Source of the DNA: Streptomyces sp. SDr-06
Lineage (GTDB): Bacteria; Actinomycetota; Actinomycetes; Streptomycetales; Streptomycetaceae
Direction of reading: 5' to 3'
Length of the DNA stretch: 64,000 bases
Assembly (NCBI RefSeq): GCF_003324565.1
Contig: NZ_QOLA01000002.1
Span: 620,001-684,000 of the forward strand
Each line of letters opens with the position of its first letter. Positions within the stretch are counted from its first letter, which is position 1. Shown here piece by piece: positions 54,758 through 64,000 of this stretch. The notes beneath the pieces are model-generated. The model saw nothing but the letters and a program-made list of their open reading frames with translations. It had not been told where the DNA came from and did no database searches. Made by a program: the position numbers and the translations under genes.

Positions 54758-54891
54758 GGCGCTGCTCCCCTTCGAGCGAACACGAGATGCGTACGCCTTC
54801 GATCCTGTCACGCCGCACCGACAGCCGTGCGGCCCAGGCTCCGGCCGGGCACTGGCCAGGATTGTCAGTGGGGCGTGGCAGGATCGTGGGC

Positions 54892-57603
54892 ATGGCTGAG
54901 ACAGCATCGAAGAAGTCCCCGGACAACCGACCGCGCCTGCTCCTCATGGACGGGCACTCCCTGGCGTACCGGGCGTTCTTCGCGCTGCCCGCGGAGAATT
55001 TCACGACCGCGACGGGCCAGCCGACCAACGCGGTGTACGGCTTCATGTCCATGCTGGCGAACACGCTGCGTGACGAGGCGCCCACGCACTTCGCGGTGGC
55101 GTTCGACGTGTCCCGCAAGACGTGGCGCTCCACGGAGTTCCCGGACTACAAGGCGAACCGCTCCAAGACCCCGGACGAGTTCAAGGGCCAGGTCGAGCTG
55201 ATCGGCGAGCTGCTCGACGCGATGCATGTCGACCGGTTCGCGACGGACGGCTTCGAGGCCGACGACATCATCGCCACCCTGGCCACCCAGGCCGAGGCGG
55301 CCGGCTTCGAGGTCCTGATCGTCACGGGCGACCGGGACTCCTTCCAGCTGGTCTCCGAGCACGTCACCGTCCTGTACCCGACGAAGGGCGTGTCCGAGCT
55401 GACCCGGTTCACGCCGGAGAAGGTCGAGGAGAAGTACGGCCTGACCCCGCAGCAGTACCCGGACTTCGCGGCGCTGCGCGGCGACCCGTCGGACAACCTG
55501 CCGGGCATCCCCGGGGTGGGCGAGAAGACGGCCGCGAAGTGGATCAACCAGTTCGGTTCGTTCGCGGAGCTCGTCGAGCGCGCCGACGAGGTCAAGGGCA
55601 AGGCGGGGCAGAACCTGCGCGACCATCTGGAGGCGGTGAAGCTGAACCGCCGTCTGACCGAGATGGTCAAGGACGTGGAGCTGCCCAAGGGCCCGGCGGA
55701 GCTGGAGCGCGCCGCCTACGACCGCGCGGCGGTGACCGGTGTCCTGGACGTCCTCGAGATCCGCAACCCGTCGCTGCGCGAGCGGCTGCTCGCCGTCGAC
55801 CCGGGTGCGGGCGAGGCGCAGGCCCCGGCGCCGGCCGCCGGGGTGCAGGTCGACGGCGCGGTGCTGGGCGCGGGCGAGCTCGCCCCCTGGCTGGCCGAGC
55901 ACGGCGCGCAGCCGCTGGGCGTGGCCACCGTCGACACCTGGGCGCTGGGCTCGGGCAGCGTCACCGAGATCGCGCTGGCCGCGGCGGGCGGGGCGGCCGC
56001 CTGGTTCGACCCGGCGCTGATCGACGAGGCCGACGAGCGGGCCTTCGCCGCCTGGATCGCGGACGCGTCCCGGCCGAAGGTCATGCACAACGCCAAGGCC
56101 GCGATGCGGGTCTTCCCCGAGCACGGCTGGAGCATCGCCGGCGTCGCCATGGACACCGCGCTCGCCGCCTATCTGGTCAAGCCGGGCCGGCGCTCCTTCG
56201 CGCTGGACGCGCTGTCGGTCGAGTACCTGGGGCGCGAGCTGGCCCCGGCGGGCGCCGCCGACGGGCAGCTCGCCTTCGGCGCCGACGACGAGGCCGAGGC
56301 GGACGCCCTGATGACGCAGGCGCGGGCCGTCCTCGACCTGGGCGACGCGTTCACGGAGCGGTTGAAGGAGGTCGGCGCGGCCGGGCTGCTGCACGACGTC
56401 GAGCTGCCCACCTCCCTCCTCCTGGCCCGCATGGAGCGGTACGGCATCGCGGCCGACCGCTCCCATCTGGAGGCCATGGAGCAGCAGTTCGCGGGCGCGG
56501 TGCAGCAGGCCGTGAAGGAGGCGCACGCCTCGGTGGGCCACGAGTTCAACCTGGGCTCGCCCAAGCAGCTCCAGGAAGTCCTCTTCGGTGAGCTGGCCCT
56601 GCCCAAGACGAAGAAGACGAAGACCGGCTACACCACGGACGCGGACGCGCTGGCGTGGCTGGCCGCGCAGACCGAGCACGAGCTGCCGGTCATCATGCTG
56701 CGCCACCGCGAGCAGGCGAAGCTGCGGGTCACGGTCGAGGGCCTGATCAAGACGATCGCGGCGGACGGCCGCATCCACACCACGTTCAACCAGACGGTCG
56801 CGGCGACCGGCCGCCTGTCCTCGACCGACCCGAACCTGCAGAACATCCCGGTGCGGACCGACGAGGGCCGCGCCATCCGGCGGGGCTTCGTGGTCGGCGA
56901 GGGTTACGAGTCGCTGCTCACGGCGGACTACAGCCAGATCGAACTGCGCGTGATGGCCCACCTGTCCGAGGACGAGGGCCTCATCGAGGCGTTCACCTCC
57001 GGCGAGGACCTGCACACCACGGTCGCCTCCCAGGTCTTCGGCGTGGACAAGTCGAAGGTCGACCCGGAGATGCGGCGCAAGATCAAGGCGATGTCGTACG
57101 GCCTGGCGTACGGCCTGTCCGCGTTCGGCCTCTCGCAGCAGCTGAACATCGAGGCGGGCGAGGCGCGCGGCCTGATGGACACGTTCTTCGAGCGCTTCGG
57201 CGGGGTGCGGGACTACCTCCAGCGCGCCGTCGAGGAAGCCCGTGCGACGGGCTACACGGAGACCATGCTGGGGCGCCGCCGCTACCTGCCGGACCTCAAC
57301 AGCGACAACCGCCAGCGCCGCGAGATGGCCGAACGGATGGCGCTCAACGCCCCGATCCAGGGCACGGCGGCGGACATCGTCAAGGTCGCCATGCTCAACG
57401 TGGACCGCGCCCTGACGGAGGCGGGCCTCGGCTCCCGCCTCCTGCTCCAGGTGCACGACGAAATCGTCCTGGAGGTCGCGCCGGGCGAGCGCGAGCGGGT
57501 GGAGACGCTCGTGCGCCGCGAGATGGCGGGCGCGGTGCAGCTGCGTGCCCCGCTGGACGTCTCGGTGGGCGCGGGCCAGGACTGGGAGTCCGCGGCGCAC
57601 TAG
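54892..57603 (+). CDS. polA: DNA polymerase I
   Basis: This 903-residue protein has three domains: the 5'-nuclease (LLLMDGHSLAYRAFFALP, DGFEADDIIATLA, GDRDSFQLV), a degenerate 3'-5' exonuclease-like domain (about 320-510) that lacks the usual catalytic Asp/Glu set, and the polymerase (motif A DYSQIELRVMAHLSEDEG, O-helix RRKIKAMSYGLAYGLSAFG, motif C QVHDEIVLEV). It fills gaps in repair and removes Okazaki primers. ATG 54892 was chosen for the family N-terminus. A terminator follows the stop. Confidence 0.97.
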   Translation: MAETASKKSPDNRPRLLLMDGHSLAYRAFFALPAENFTTATGQPTNAVYGFMSMLANTLRDEAPTHFAVAFDVSRKTWRSTEFPDYKANRSKTPDEFKGQVELIGELLDAMHVDRFATDGFEADDIIATLATQAEAAGFEVLIVTGDRDSFQLVSEHVTVLYPTKGVSELTRFTPEKVEEKYGLTPQQYPDFAALRGDPSDNLPGIPGVGEKTAAKWINQFGSFAELVERADEVKGKAGQNLRDHLEAVKLNRRLTEMVKDVELPKGPAELERAAYDRAAVTGVLDVLEIRNPSLRERLLAVDPGAGEAQAPAPAAGVQVDGAVLGAGELAPWLAEHGAQPLGVATVDTWALGSGSVTEIALAAAGGAAAWFDPALIDEADERAFAAWIADASRPKVMHNAKAAMRVFPEHGWSIAGVAMDTALAAYLVKPGRRSFALDALSVEYLGRELAPAGAADGQLAFGADDEAEADALMTQARAVLDLGDAFTERLKEVGAAGLLHDVELPTSLLLARMERYGIAADRSHLEAMEQQFAGAVQQAVKEAHASVGHEFNLGSPKQLQEVLFGELALPKTKKTKTGYTTDADALAWLAAQTEHELPVIMLRHREQAKLRVTVEGLIKTIAADGRIHTTFNQTVAATGRLSSTDPNLQNIPVRTDEGRAIRRGFVVGEGYESLLTADYSQIELRVMAHLSEDEGLIEAFTSGEDLHTTVASQVFGVDKSKVDPEMRRKIKAMSYGLAYGLSAFGLSQQLNIEAGEARGLMDTFFERFGGVRDYLQRAVEEARATGYTETMLGRRRYLPDLNSDNRQRREMAERMALNAPIQGTAADIVKVAMLNVDRALTEAGLGSRLLLQVHDEIVLEVAPGERERVETLVRREMAGAVQLRAPLDVSVGAGQDWESAAH

Positions 57604-57612
57604 CCCGTTCCT

Positions 57613-57640
57613 CCGCCGGGCCCGGGACCGGGTCCGGCGG
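57613..57640. terminator. terminator after polA
   Basis: CCGCCGGGCCCGG (57613-57625) and CCGGGTCCGGCGG (57628-57640) are complementary with one G-T wobble, between the convergent polA and DUF4184 genes. Confidence 0.7.
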
Positions 57641-57676
57641 GTGTTCAACTGCCGTGCGTGCGCGGGGAGTCGGGTC

Positions 57677-58543
57677 TCATGGGCTCGTCCGGTCGGGCCC
57701 GCTGCGGGCGGGAGCGGCCGGCTCGGGGGCGGTGGGGTGCGCGGTCCGGCCGAGGCGGCCCGAGCGCCAGGCCCCCGCGTAGACGAGCAGCCCCAGGGCC
57801 AGCCCCGTGCCGCCGCCGAAGCACGCGCTCGGGATGAGTCCGAGCACGGAGGCGTCGCCGTAGAAGGCGTACCACCGCAGGCAGCGGTACAGCGCGACCA
57901 CCGCCCCGCACCCTGCCAGCAGCACCAGAACCGCCCGGCGGCGGCGCGGGTCGAGGCCGGGCGGGGCCGCCGTCGCGGCGGCGGGGGCCCGGCGCAGCGC
58001 GGTCACCGTGAACCAGCCGATTCCCGCCAGCGCCAGCGCCGACCCCCCGTACTGGGCATACCAGCACAGAGGGAACCCGGCGAGCTCGTGCCCCAGCGCG
58101 GGCACCAGTCGCGTCCCCCAGCGGTCGGGGTGGGTGAACGCGTCCCACACCACATGGGTGGCCGAGCCGATCGCCGCCGACAGCGCGAACCAGCCCGCCA
58201 GGGCCCAGGACCCGGGCCGCCGCCACACCTGGCCCCGCGCGACGGCATGGACCCGGGAGCGCCAGGACGCCCTGCGCAGCAGCGCGATCAGCGGTTCGCG
58301 CAGCAGCACCCAGCACGCGACCAGGAGGCAGGCCGTGGCGACGTCCACGGTGACGACCCCGAGCGCGGAATGCGTGACCCGGCCGAACGGCATCGCGGCG
58401 GGCACGACCGTCGCCACGTAGTACGTCGCGTCCGGAGCGAAGGAGCCCGCGACCAGAGCGGAGGCGACCAGCCGGCCGCGGGCCGTGCCGTCCCTCCGGA
58501 TCCCCGGCAGCACCGCCGCGGCGTGGCTCAGCGTGAACGGCAT
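57677..58543 (-). CDS. DUF4184 membrane protein
   Basis: This 288-residue protein begins MPFTLSHAAAVLP, the DUF4184 signature, and has about six hydrophobic segments with conserved His/Asp near membrane edges (SFAPDATYY, THVVWDAFTH). These resemble phospholipase C/P1-nuclease-like metal sites of related membrane hydrolases, so a membrane-bound hydrolase is possible. The function is unknown. Confidence 0.85.
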   Translation of the reverse strand: MPFTLSHAAAVLPGIRRDGTARGRLVASALVAGSFAPDATYYVATVVPAAMPFGRVTHSALGVVTVDVATACLLVACWVLLREPLIALLRRASWRSRVHAVARGQVWRRPGSWALAGWFALSAAIGSATHVVWDAFTHPDRWGTRLVPALGHELAGFPLCWYAQYGGSALALAGIGWFTVTALRRAPAAATAAPPGLDPRRRRAVLVLLAGCGAVVALYRCLRWYAFYGDASVLGLIPSACFGGGTGLALGLLVYAGAWRSGRLGRTAHPTAPEPAAPARSGPDRTSP

Positions 58544-58989
58544 GCGTGTCCTCTCGGCCGATCGGCCTGTATGTCCGTGGTTGTTATGGTTCGTCAGCTG
58601 TCGGTCGTCGGCTGATAGTCGTTAGCCGTGTGTTAGTGGTTAGCGGTTAGATGGCAGTCGTCACCTGAATTCTGATGGCCTGTGAACCGCGGCCCCTGTG
58701 CCCTGGCTGATGGCAGAGGACCTATGGTCACCGGCCGACGGCAGACAACCGATGACAGACGACAGATGACCCATTTCAACCTTCGACTGACGGGCGCCAC
58801 TTACCCGTCAGCGATCAACAACGTTCGGTATTCGGGACCGGTTCCCCACCACCAACTGGCGACGCGCAGGTGGCGAATCAGTGAAAACCGGTCAGCCCGC
58901 GGTGTCATGGCGCCACGGGTTGCCGTAGTGTCACGGGAGTTCTCGCGCTGGGGAGCGCGGACAGCCGAGTACGGGGAGGGACTTGACGT
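58544..58989. other. 446-bp non-coding region with degenerate short repeats
   Basis: No gene is supported. The left half is unusually rich in GTTAG/GTCGT motifs (58580-58660), and further right runs of GACAGACGACAGATGAC type (58735-58770) have roughly complementary composition. Near the right end a hairpin CGCGCT-GGGG-AGCGCG (58944-58959) and a possible -10 TAGTGT (58926-58931) precede the transglycosylase gene. Confidence 0.6.
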
Positions 58990-60666
58990 ATGGCACCGCA
59001 GATGGGCCGACGACTGCGCAAGGGAGCGGGCACCACGGCGGTGGCCGCGCTGGCGGTGGCGGCGCTTTCCGCATCGCAGGCACCGGGAGTCGTGCACGCG
59101 AGCAGCCCGACCGATCAGGCGGCCTCCGATGTGACGCCGACCCCCACCCCCGACGCCCCCGCGTCCGGCAACTCCCCGTACTACACGGACCTTCCGCCGC
59201 TCGTGTCGCCGATTCCGCCGCCGAACGCGTCGGTGGGCCAGCTTCCCACCGGTGACCTGCAGGGCATACCCGCCACCGTGCTCGACGCGTACAAGAAGGC
59301 GGAGGCGGCGCTCGCCACGGACCGGCCGGGCTGCCACCTCCCCTGGCAGCTGCTCGGCGGCATCGGCAAGGTCGAGTCGGGCCACGCGAACGGCGGCCGC
59401 GTCGACGTCAACGGCACCACGCTGACCCCGATCCTCGGCCCGGTGCTCAACGGGGCCGGGTTCGCCAACATCCCCGACACCGACGGCGGCGCCTACGACG
59501 GCGACAAGGTGCACGACCGGGCGGTCGGACCGATGCAGTTCATCCCGTCGACCTGGGCGTCCTCGGGCCGGGACGGCAACGGTGACGGCGTCAAGGACCC
59601 GAACAACGTCTACGACGCGGCGCTCGCCGCCGGGTTCTACCTCTGCGGCAACCACCGCGACCTCGCGGTGAAGGACGACCTGGACCAGGCGATCCTGAGC
59701 TACAACCAGTCGCAGGAGTATCTGACCACGGTCCTGACGTGGTTCGACTTCTACCGGCGCGGCACCCACGAGGTCCCCGACGGCACGGGCTCGCTGCCCG
59801 GCCGCCGCAGCGACCAGAGCACCGTCAAGCAGCCGCCGGTCACTCCGCAGGCGCCGCCCAGCAAGAAGCCGGCCCCCAAGCCGACGCCGACCCCGCCCGC
59901 CCCTCCGGTGAAGCCGACGGTGCCGCCCACCAAGCCCGATGGCGGCGGTACCCCGACGCCCACCGTGCCGCGGGCGACCACGTTCGAGGGCGTGGGCGCC
60001 AAGGAGCTGACGGCCTTCGCCGGCGGCGCGTTCGGCGGACAGCCCACGGCGCGGGTGAAGGACGCGTCCGGCAAGGCGATGGCGAAGGTGTCGGTGAAGT
60101 TCGAGATCGTCGGCGACACCGACACCCGCTTCGCCGACGGCGCCGCCACCGCGACCGTGGCCACCACGGGCGACGGCACGGCCGTCGCCCCGGAGCTGAA
60201 GGCGGGCGAGAAGACCGGCACGTTCACGGTGCGGGCCACCGTCGCCGAGGCGAGCCTGTCCGCCGTCGAGTGGAAGGCGACGGTCGTCGCCCGGCAGGCC
60301 GACGTCCTGGCCGGTGCCAAGGAGCTGACGGCCGCGCCCGGCGCCGAGTTCGCCGACCAGGTGTCGGTCAAGGCCACCTACAAGGGCGCCGCCGCCCCCG
60401 GTGTGGCCGCCTCCGCGACCATGATCGTGACCCCGGCCGCGGGCGCCGACCCGAAGGCCGCGCCCAAGGTCAACGACAAGGGTCCGTACTTCAAGGACGC
60501 CAAGGGCAAGCCGGTCCGTGAGCTCACGGACCTGAAGACGGACGCGCACGGCGTCCTGGTCCTGCCGAAGATGTACGCGGACGGCCAGACCGGCACGTTC
60601 CTGCTCCGCCTCACCACCGAAGGCGGCGCCACGCTCACCGTCACGCTCAAGGTGACCGCCTCCTGA
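58990..60666 (+). CDS. secreted lytic transglycosylase with Ig-like C-terminal repeats
   Basis: This 558-residue protein has a signal peptide (residues 1-38), a transglycosylase (SLT/MltB-like) domain with WQLLGGIGKVESGHANGG (catalytic Glu), RAVGPMQFIPSTWASSGRDGN and LSYNQSQEYLTTVL, a Pro/Lys/Thr-rich linker (about 280-320) and two beta-rich Ig-like repeats. It cleaves peptidoglycan glycan strands in the cell wall. ATG 58990 follows GGGGAGGGA. The short folded leader hints at post-transcriptional control. Confidence 0.88.
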   Translation: MAPQMGRRLRKGAGTTAVAALAVAALSASQAPGVVHASSPTDQAASDVTPTPTPDAPASGNSPYYTDLPPLVSPIPPPNASVGQLPTGDLQGIPATVLDAYKKAEAALATDRPGCHLPWQLLGGIGKVESGHANGGRVDVNGTTLTPILGPVLNGAGFANIPDTDGGAYDGDKVHDRAVGPMQFIPSTWASSGRDGNGDGVKDPNNVYDAALAAGFYLCGNHRDLAVKDDLDQAILSYNQSQEYLTTVLTWFDFYRRGTHEVPDGTGSLPGRRSDQSTVKQPPVTPQAPPSKKPAPKPTPTPPAPPVKPTVPPTKPDGGGTPTPTVPRATTFEGVGAKELTAFAGGAFGGQPTARVKDASGKAMAKVSVKFEIVGDTDTRFADGAATATVATTGDGTAVAPELKAGEKTGTFTVRATVAEASLSAVEWKATVVARQADVLAGAKELTAAPGAEFADQVSVKATYKGAAAPGVAASATMIVTPAAGADPKAAPKVNDKGPYFKDAKGKPVRELTDLKTDAHGVLVLPKMYADGQTGTFLLRLTTEGGATLTVTLKVTAS

Positions 60667-60705
60667 GCGGTCCCTGACCCCATCGTTGGACCCCGTTGTT
60701 GCCAG

Positions 60706-60738
60706 CAGCCCCTCCGCCGCCCGTCGGCAGAGGGGCTG
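60706..60738 (+). terminator. terminator after the transglycosylase gene
   Basis: CAGCCCCTC (60706-60714) pairs with GAGGGGCTG (60730-60738) around an inner CCG/CGG stem; TT follows. Confidence 0.75.
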
Positions 60739-60816
60739 TTCGACGTGTTCTCATCTTCGCCGGGCGTTGCTACGGTGCGCACTCCTGACGATCCATCAGC
60801 TCCACGGAGGCCGAGC

Positions 60817-60972
60817 ATGCGCGCCCTCATAGCCGCCGCGATCGGGCTGGCCGCCGCCCTCGCCCTCGTCCTGACCGTCTCGGCCATCGGCGCCCCCACC
60901 GGCACGACCTCGCCGAAGCCGCTGCTCACCACCGTGCCCAGCGCCCCCGGGAAGATCACCCAGACCAAGTAG
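60817..60972 (+). CDS. 51-residue conserved membrane peptide (SPW_0924-like)
   Basis: This short gene encodes one N-terminal hydrophobic helix (ALIAAAIGLAAALALVLTVS) and a tail with SPKPLLTTVP, which I remember from the small Streptomyces SPW_0924 family. CACGGAGG precedes ATG 60817. The function is unknown. It is followed 15 bp later by the DUF3068 gene, so the two are probably co-transcribed. Confidence 0.78.
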   Translation: MRALIAAAIGLAAALALVLTVSAIGAPTGTTSPKPLLTTVPSAPGKITQTK

Positions 60973-60987
60973 AGGAAGAGCGGGTCC

Positions 60988-61983
60988 ATGCGACGCAAAG
61001 CCAGTCTCGTCCTGCTCGCCCTCGCCGTGTTCTTCGGCGCCCTGTCGCCCCTGCTGCGCTGGTACGCCTTCCCCCGCCTGGCCAAGATCCCGCCCAGCCA
61101 GTACCAGGAGGCGGTCCTGGAGGCGAAGAACGCCACCCTCATCGACTACGGCACCATGCAGTCCAGGACGGTGGCGAAGGTGACGGTCGTCCAGACGCTG
61201 AAGGGCAACGTGGCGGCCGCCAAGGAGATCGGGAAGAGCGCGGGCAAGGACGTCGTGGTGTGGGACACCCTCTCCTACGTCCAGGGCCCCGACGGCAAGA
61301 TGGTCTCCCAGATACCCGAGCGCTACATCTTCGACGCCCACAGCCAGGCGCCCGTCCACGCCACCGGCGAGATGGTCGACGGGGACCCGGTGCAGCGCAG
61401 GGGCATCGAGTTCAAGTGGCCGTTCCTGACCGAGAAGCGGGACTACGAGTACTTCGACTTCCAGGCCCGCACCTCCGCGCCCATCCACTACAAGGGCACC
61501 CAGAAGTTCCACGGCCTCGACGTGTACTTCTTCGAGCAGACCATCCCGTGGACCAAGGTGCCCTACCCCAAGAAGATGCCGCTGCCCGGCATCGACTCCT
61601 CCACCCTGGAGAAGACCACCGGCACCTCCCTCTGGTACACCACCACGCGGAAGTTCTGGATCGACCCGGTCACCGGCGCCCCGGTCAACGGCGAGGAACT
61701 CAACCAGGAGGAGATGCGCGGCGGCACCCTGCTGGGAGGCCGCGACAAGGTCACCGTGTTCGCGGGCGACGTCAAGATGCGCGACGACTACGTCGCCCAC
61801 ACCGTCGACCTCGTCAAGAAGAACCGCGTCCTGGTCCTGCTGCTCACCTCCTACCTCCCCTGGGGTTTCCTCGGTCTGGCCCTTGCCCTGCTCGCCCTGT
61901 CCCTGTGGCTCGAGGCGCGCGGCCGCCGCCCCAGCGATCCCCCGCCCGCCGTCACCGAGCGCCTCGATCCCGTCGTCGCCTGA
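60988..61983 (+). CDS. DUF3068 membrane-anchored extracellular protein
   Basis: This 331-residue protein has an N-terminal membrane segment (SLVLLALAVFFGALSPLL), a large extracytoplasmic beta-rich domain (YGTMQSRTVAKVTVVQT, ERYIFDAHSQAPVHATGE, RKFWIDPVTGAPVN) and a C-terminal membrane helix (VLVLLLTSYLPWGFLGLA). This is the DUF3068 pattern of actinobacteria, related to the porin PorA-like fold. Its role at the envelope is unknown. Its stop lies seven bases from the convergent hrpB stop. Confidence 0.88.
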   Translation: MRRKASLVLLALAVFFGALSPLLRWYAFPRLAKIPPSQYQEAVLEAKNATLIDYGTMQSRTVAKVTVVQTLKGNVAAAKEIGKSAGKDVVVWDTLSYVQGPDGKMVSQIPERYIFDAHSQAPVHATGEMVDGDPVQRRGIEFKWPFLTEKRDYEYFDFQARTSAPIHYKGTQKFHGLDVYFFEQTIPWTKVPYPKKMPLPGIDSSTLEKTTGTSLWYTTTRKFWIDPVTGAPVNGEELNQEEMRGGTLLGGRDKVTVFAGDVKMRDDYVAHTVDLVKKNRVLVLLLTSYLPWGFLGLALALLALSLWLEARGRRPSDPPPAVTERLDPVVA

Positions 61984-61990
61984 GCCGCCC

Positions 61991-64000
61991 CTACTGTTGG
62001 AGCCGCGCCTTCGTGAACCGCGTCGCCTCCGCCGACGTCGGATCCTCGGGCCACGGATGCTTGGGGTAGCGGCCGCGCAACTCGGCGCGGACCGCTCGGT
62101 AGCCCTCGCGCCAGAAGTTCGCGAGGTCCGCGGTGACGGCGGCGGGCCGCCCGGCGGGCGAGAGCAGATGGACCAGGACGGGCACCCCGGCCACCTCCGG
62201 CGTGCCGTCCAGGCCGAACATCTCCTGCAACTTGACGGCCAGGACGGGCTGTTCACCCCCGTACTCCACCCGTATCCGGGAGCCGCTGGGGACCTGGATG
62301 CGCTCGGGGGCCAGCTCGTCGAGCCGGGCCGCCTCCCCGGTCGCCCACGGAAGCAGCCGGCCCAGGGCCGCCCCCGCCTCGATCCGCCCGAGGTCGGCCC
62401 GGCGCCGGGCCCGCGACAGCTCGGGCTCCAGCCACTGCGCGGCCCGGTCGAGCAGCGCCTCGTCGCGCACATCGGGCCAGGGCTCCCCGAGCACCCGGTG
62501 CAGGAACGCCAGCCGTTCCCGCAGGCCCCGCGCCTCGCGGGTCCAGCGCAGCAGGCCGAGCCCGTCCCGCGCCAGGCCGTCGAGCAGCGCGGCCCGTACG
62601 AGCTCCGGATCGGGGCTCTTCAGCGGCCGCACGGACAGCTCGACCGCGCCGAGCCTGGCCACCCGTCGAGCTACCACCTCGCCGTCCTCCCAGTGCACCT
62701 CCTCGCCGTCGGAGAGCAGATGGTCCGCGGCGAGGCGTGCGGTCGCCTCGTCGATGACGGCGGCCAGGCGGACGCGGGCGGACGCCGCCTGCACGGGCCG
62801 GTCCGCGACGGCGACCGCCAGCCAGTCCGCCGTACCCAGCCCCGAGCCCGCCGCCGCCTCGGCGCCGGTGCCGGACGCCATGAGGAACGCGCCGCCACCG
62901 CGGGCCCGCGCCACCCGTTCGGGAAACGCCAGGGCCGCCACCAGCCCCGCCGCGGCCTCGGCGGAGCCCTTCTCGGGGTGGTCACCGGCGAACGGGGCCA
63001 GGCGTCGCACCTCCTGGAGCCAGCGCGCCGCGTACCCGTCGCCGCCCCGGCGCGCCGTGCGCCAGGCCGCCGCGAGATCGTCCCCGTACTCGCGGGGCGG
63101 TTCCTCGCTGAGCAGCGCCACCACTTCGGCGGCCCGCCGGGCTCCCACCTCGCCGGCGCCGTCCAGCAGGGCGCGGGCGAGCCGTGGATGCAGGCCCAGC
63201 CGGGCCATGCGGGCCCCGCGCCCGGTGGCCCGGCCCTGGTCGTCCACGGCGCCGATCGCCGTGAGCACGGACCGGGCCGCGGCCATCGCGCCCGTCGGCG
63301 GCGCGTCGAGCAGGGCGAGGCCCTCGGCCGTCGGGTCGCCCCAGCAGGCGGCCTGGAGGGCGAAGGCGGCCAGGTCGGCGACCTTGATCTCGGGGGCCGG
63401 GAAGCGCGGCAGGCGGCCGTGCTCCGCCTCGGTCCAGCACCGGTAGACCACGCCCGGCGCCTCGCGCCCGGCCCGGCCCGCCCGCTGGCGGGCCGCCGCC
63501 TGCGAGGCCCGCACCGTCGTCAGGGCGCCGAGACCCCGGGCGTGGTCCACCCTCGGCTCGCGGGCCAGCCCGCAGTCGACGACCGCCCGCACCCCGGGAA
63601 CGGTCAGTGAGGACTCGGCGACCGAGGTGGCGAGGACCACGCGCCGATCCGGCGATCCGGCGAGCACCGCGTCCTGCACGGAGGCCGGGGCCCGCCCGTG
63701 CACCTGGAGCACCTCGATGCCGGGCAGATCACCCAACTGCCGTGCCACGCGGGCGATTTCCCCCACGCCGGGCAGGAAGCAGAGCACATCCCCGTCCTGC
63801 TCGGCCAGCGCCCGGCGCACGGTGGCCGCCACGTGCGAGAGCAGGGCCGGATCCACCCGCATGCCGTGCGGTGGCCGGACCGGCTGCGCGGGGGGCGCCC
63901 ACACCACGTCCACCGGGTGGGCCACCCCGGCTGCCGTCACGACCGGTGCGTCCCCCAGGAGCCGGGCCCAGCCCTCCGCGTCCGTCGTCGCGGAGGCGGC
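61991..64000 (-). CDS. hrpB: ATP-dependent helicase HrpB, N-terminal part outside the window
   Basis: The last 669 residues of an HrpB-type DEAH helicase are present; the frame is open to base 64000, so the N-terminal helicase domain is outside. The second RecA domain is visible (VLCFLPGVGEIARV, VVLATSVAESSLTVPG, motif VI QRAGRAGREAPG), then the helicase-associated HA2 domain (LALLDAPPTGAM) and the HrpB C-terminal domain (HPWPEDPTSAEATRFT). The enzyme's RNA or DNA substrate is not settled. Confidence 0.92.
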   Translation of the reverse strand, partial: AASATTDAEGWARLLGDAPVVTAAGVAHPVDVVWAPPAQPVRPPHGMRVDPALLSHVAATVRRALAEQDGDVLCFLPGVGEIARVARQLGDLPGIEVLQVHGRAPASVQDAVLAGSPDRRVVLATSVAESSLTVPGVRAVVDCGLAREPRVDHARGLGALTTVRASQAAARQRAGRAGREAPGVVYRCWTEAEHGRLPRFPAPEIKVADLAAFALQAACWGDPTAEGLALLDAPPTGAMAAARSVLTAIGAVDDQGRATGRGARMARLGLHPRLARALLDGAGEVGARRAAEVVALLSEEPPREYGDDLAAAWRTARRGGDGYAARWLQEVRRLAPFAGDHPEKGSAEAAAGLVAALAFPERVARARGGGAFLMASGTGAEAAAGSGLGTADWLAVAVADRPVQAASARVRLAAVIDEATARLAADHLLSDGEEVHWEDGEVVARRVARLGAVELSVRPLKSPDPELVRAALLDGLARDGLGLLRWTREARGLRERLAFLHRVLGEPWPDVRDEALLDRAAQWLEPELSRARRRADLGRIEAGAALGRLLPWATGEAARLDELAPERIQVPSGSRIRVEYGGEQPVLAVKLQEMFGLDGTPEVAGVPVLVHLLSPAGRPAAVTADLANFWREGYRAVRAELRGRYPKHPWPEDPTSAEATRFTKARLQQ

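Noticed and set aside
58780..58989. A c-di-AMP (ydaO) riboswitch upstream of the transglycosylase gene
   Set aside because: Such switches occur before cell-wall hydrolase genes, but I could not match the conserved core; only one small hairpin is clear.

Overview
The window looks like an internal chromosomal segment of a Streptomyces. Base composition is very G+C-rich, GTG and TTG starts are common, many genes overlap by GTGA or ATGA junctions, and the right half carries a gene order I remember from Streptomyces chromosomes: nucleotidase, pyruvate kinase, tRNA-Leu, ANTAR response regulator, livFGMHK, hotdog thioesterase, DNA polymerase I.

Positions 1-9.5 kb hold steroid ring C/D (HIP) degradation genes: the end of fadA6, then ipdC-ipdB-ipdA-echA20 on the minus strand and two short-chain dehydrogenases on the plus strand. 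The divergent halves meet at a compact dyad (7791-7829). A cold-shock protein, a DEAD-box helicase and a secreted phosphatase sit between fadA6 and ipdC. At 9.7-15.6 kb come a secreted RNase Sa-type ribonuclease and a six-gene ABC-transporter/HAD/GntR operon with twin operators. At 15.7-19.9 kb are a membrane protein, a tandem-repeat tract, an HExxH protein with a zinc ribbon, and a two-component pair.

The most unusual part is 20.0-25.7 kb, an apparently co-transcribed set of a PLP-dependent decarboxylase, a PaaK-like adenylate-forming enzyme and four divergent AidA/PixA-type (inclusion-body family) proteins. Three of its six genes contain TTA codons (four in total), which predicts dependence on the developmental tRNA BldA. 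It faces, across a 1.06 kb non-coding region with a 24-bp near-perfect palindrome, a Tat-exported GH101 endo-alpha-N-acetylgalactosaminidase. A GH35 beta-galactosidase, an AraC regulator, chorismate mutase and an M1 aminopeptidase follow.

At 36.4-39.2 kb is a desA-desB-like pair (amine formation plus N-hydroxylation) without the usual desC and desD. Core metabolism and transport fill 39-51 kb. The plus strand is strongly C>G (and A>T) up to about 43.3 kb and strongly G>C (and T>A) from about 44.8 to 50.9 kb, whichever strand is coding. The flip falls on a free-standing double-motif LAGLIDADG endonuclease-like gene beside tRNA-Leu(CAA).

The right end (51-64 kb) holds a lipoprotein, a thioesterase, an FdhF/YdeP-type molybdoenzyme, polA, a DUF4184 membrane protein, a lytic transglycosylase, a 51-residue membrane peptide, a DUF3068 protein and the C-terminal part of HrpB. 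All functional assignments rest on reading motifs and remembered family sequences. No searches were run.
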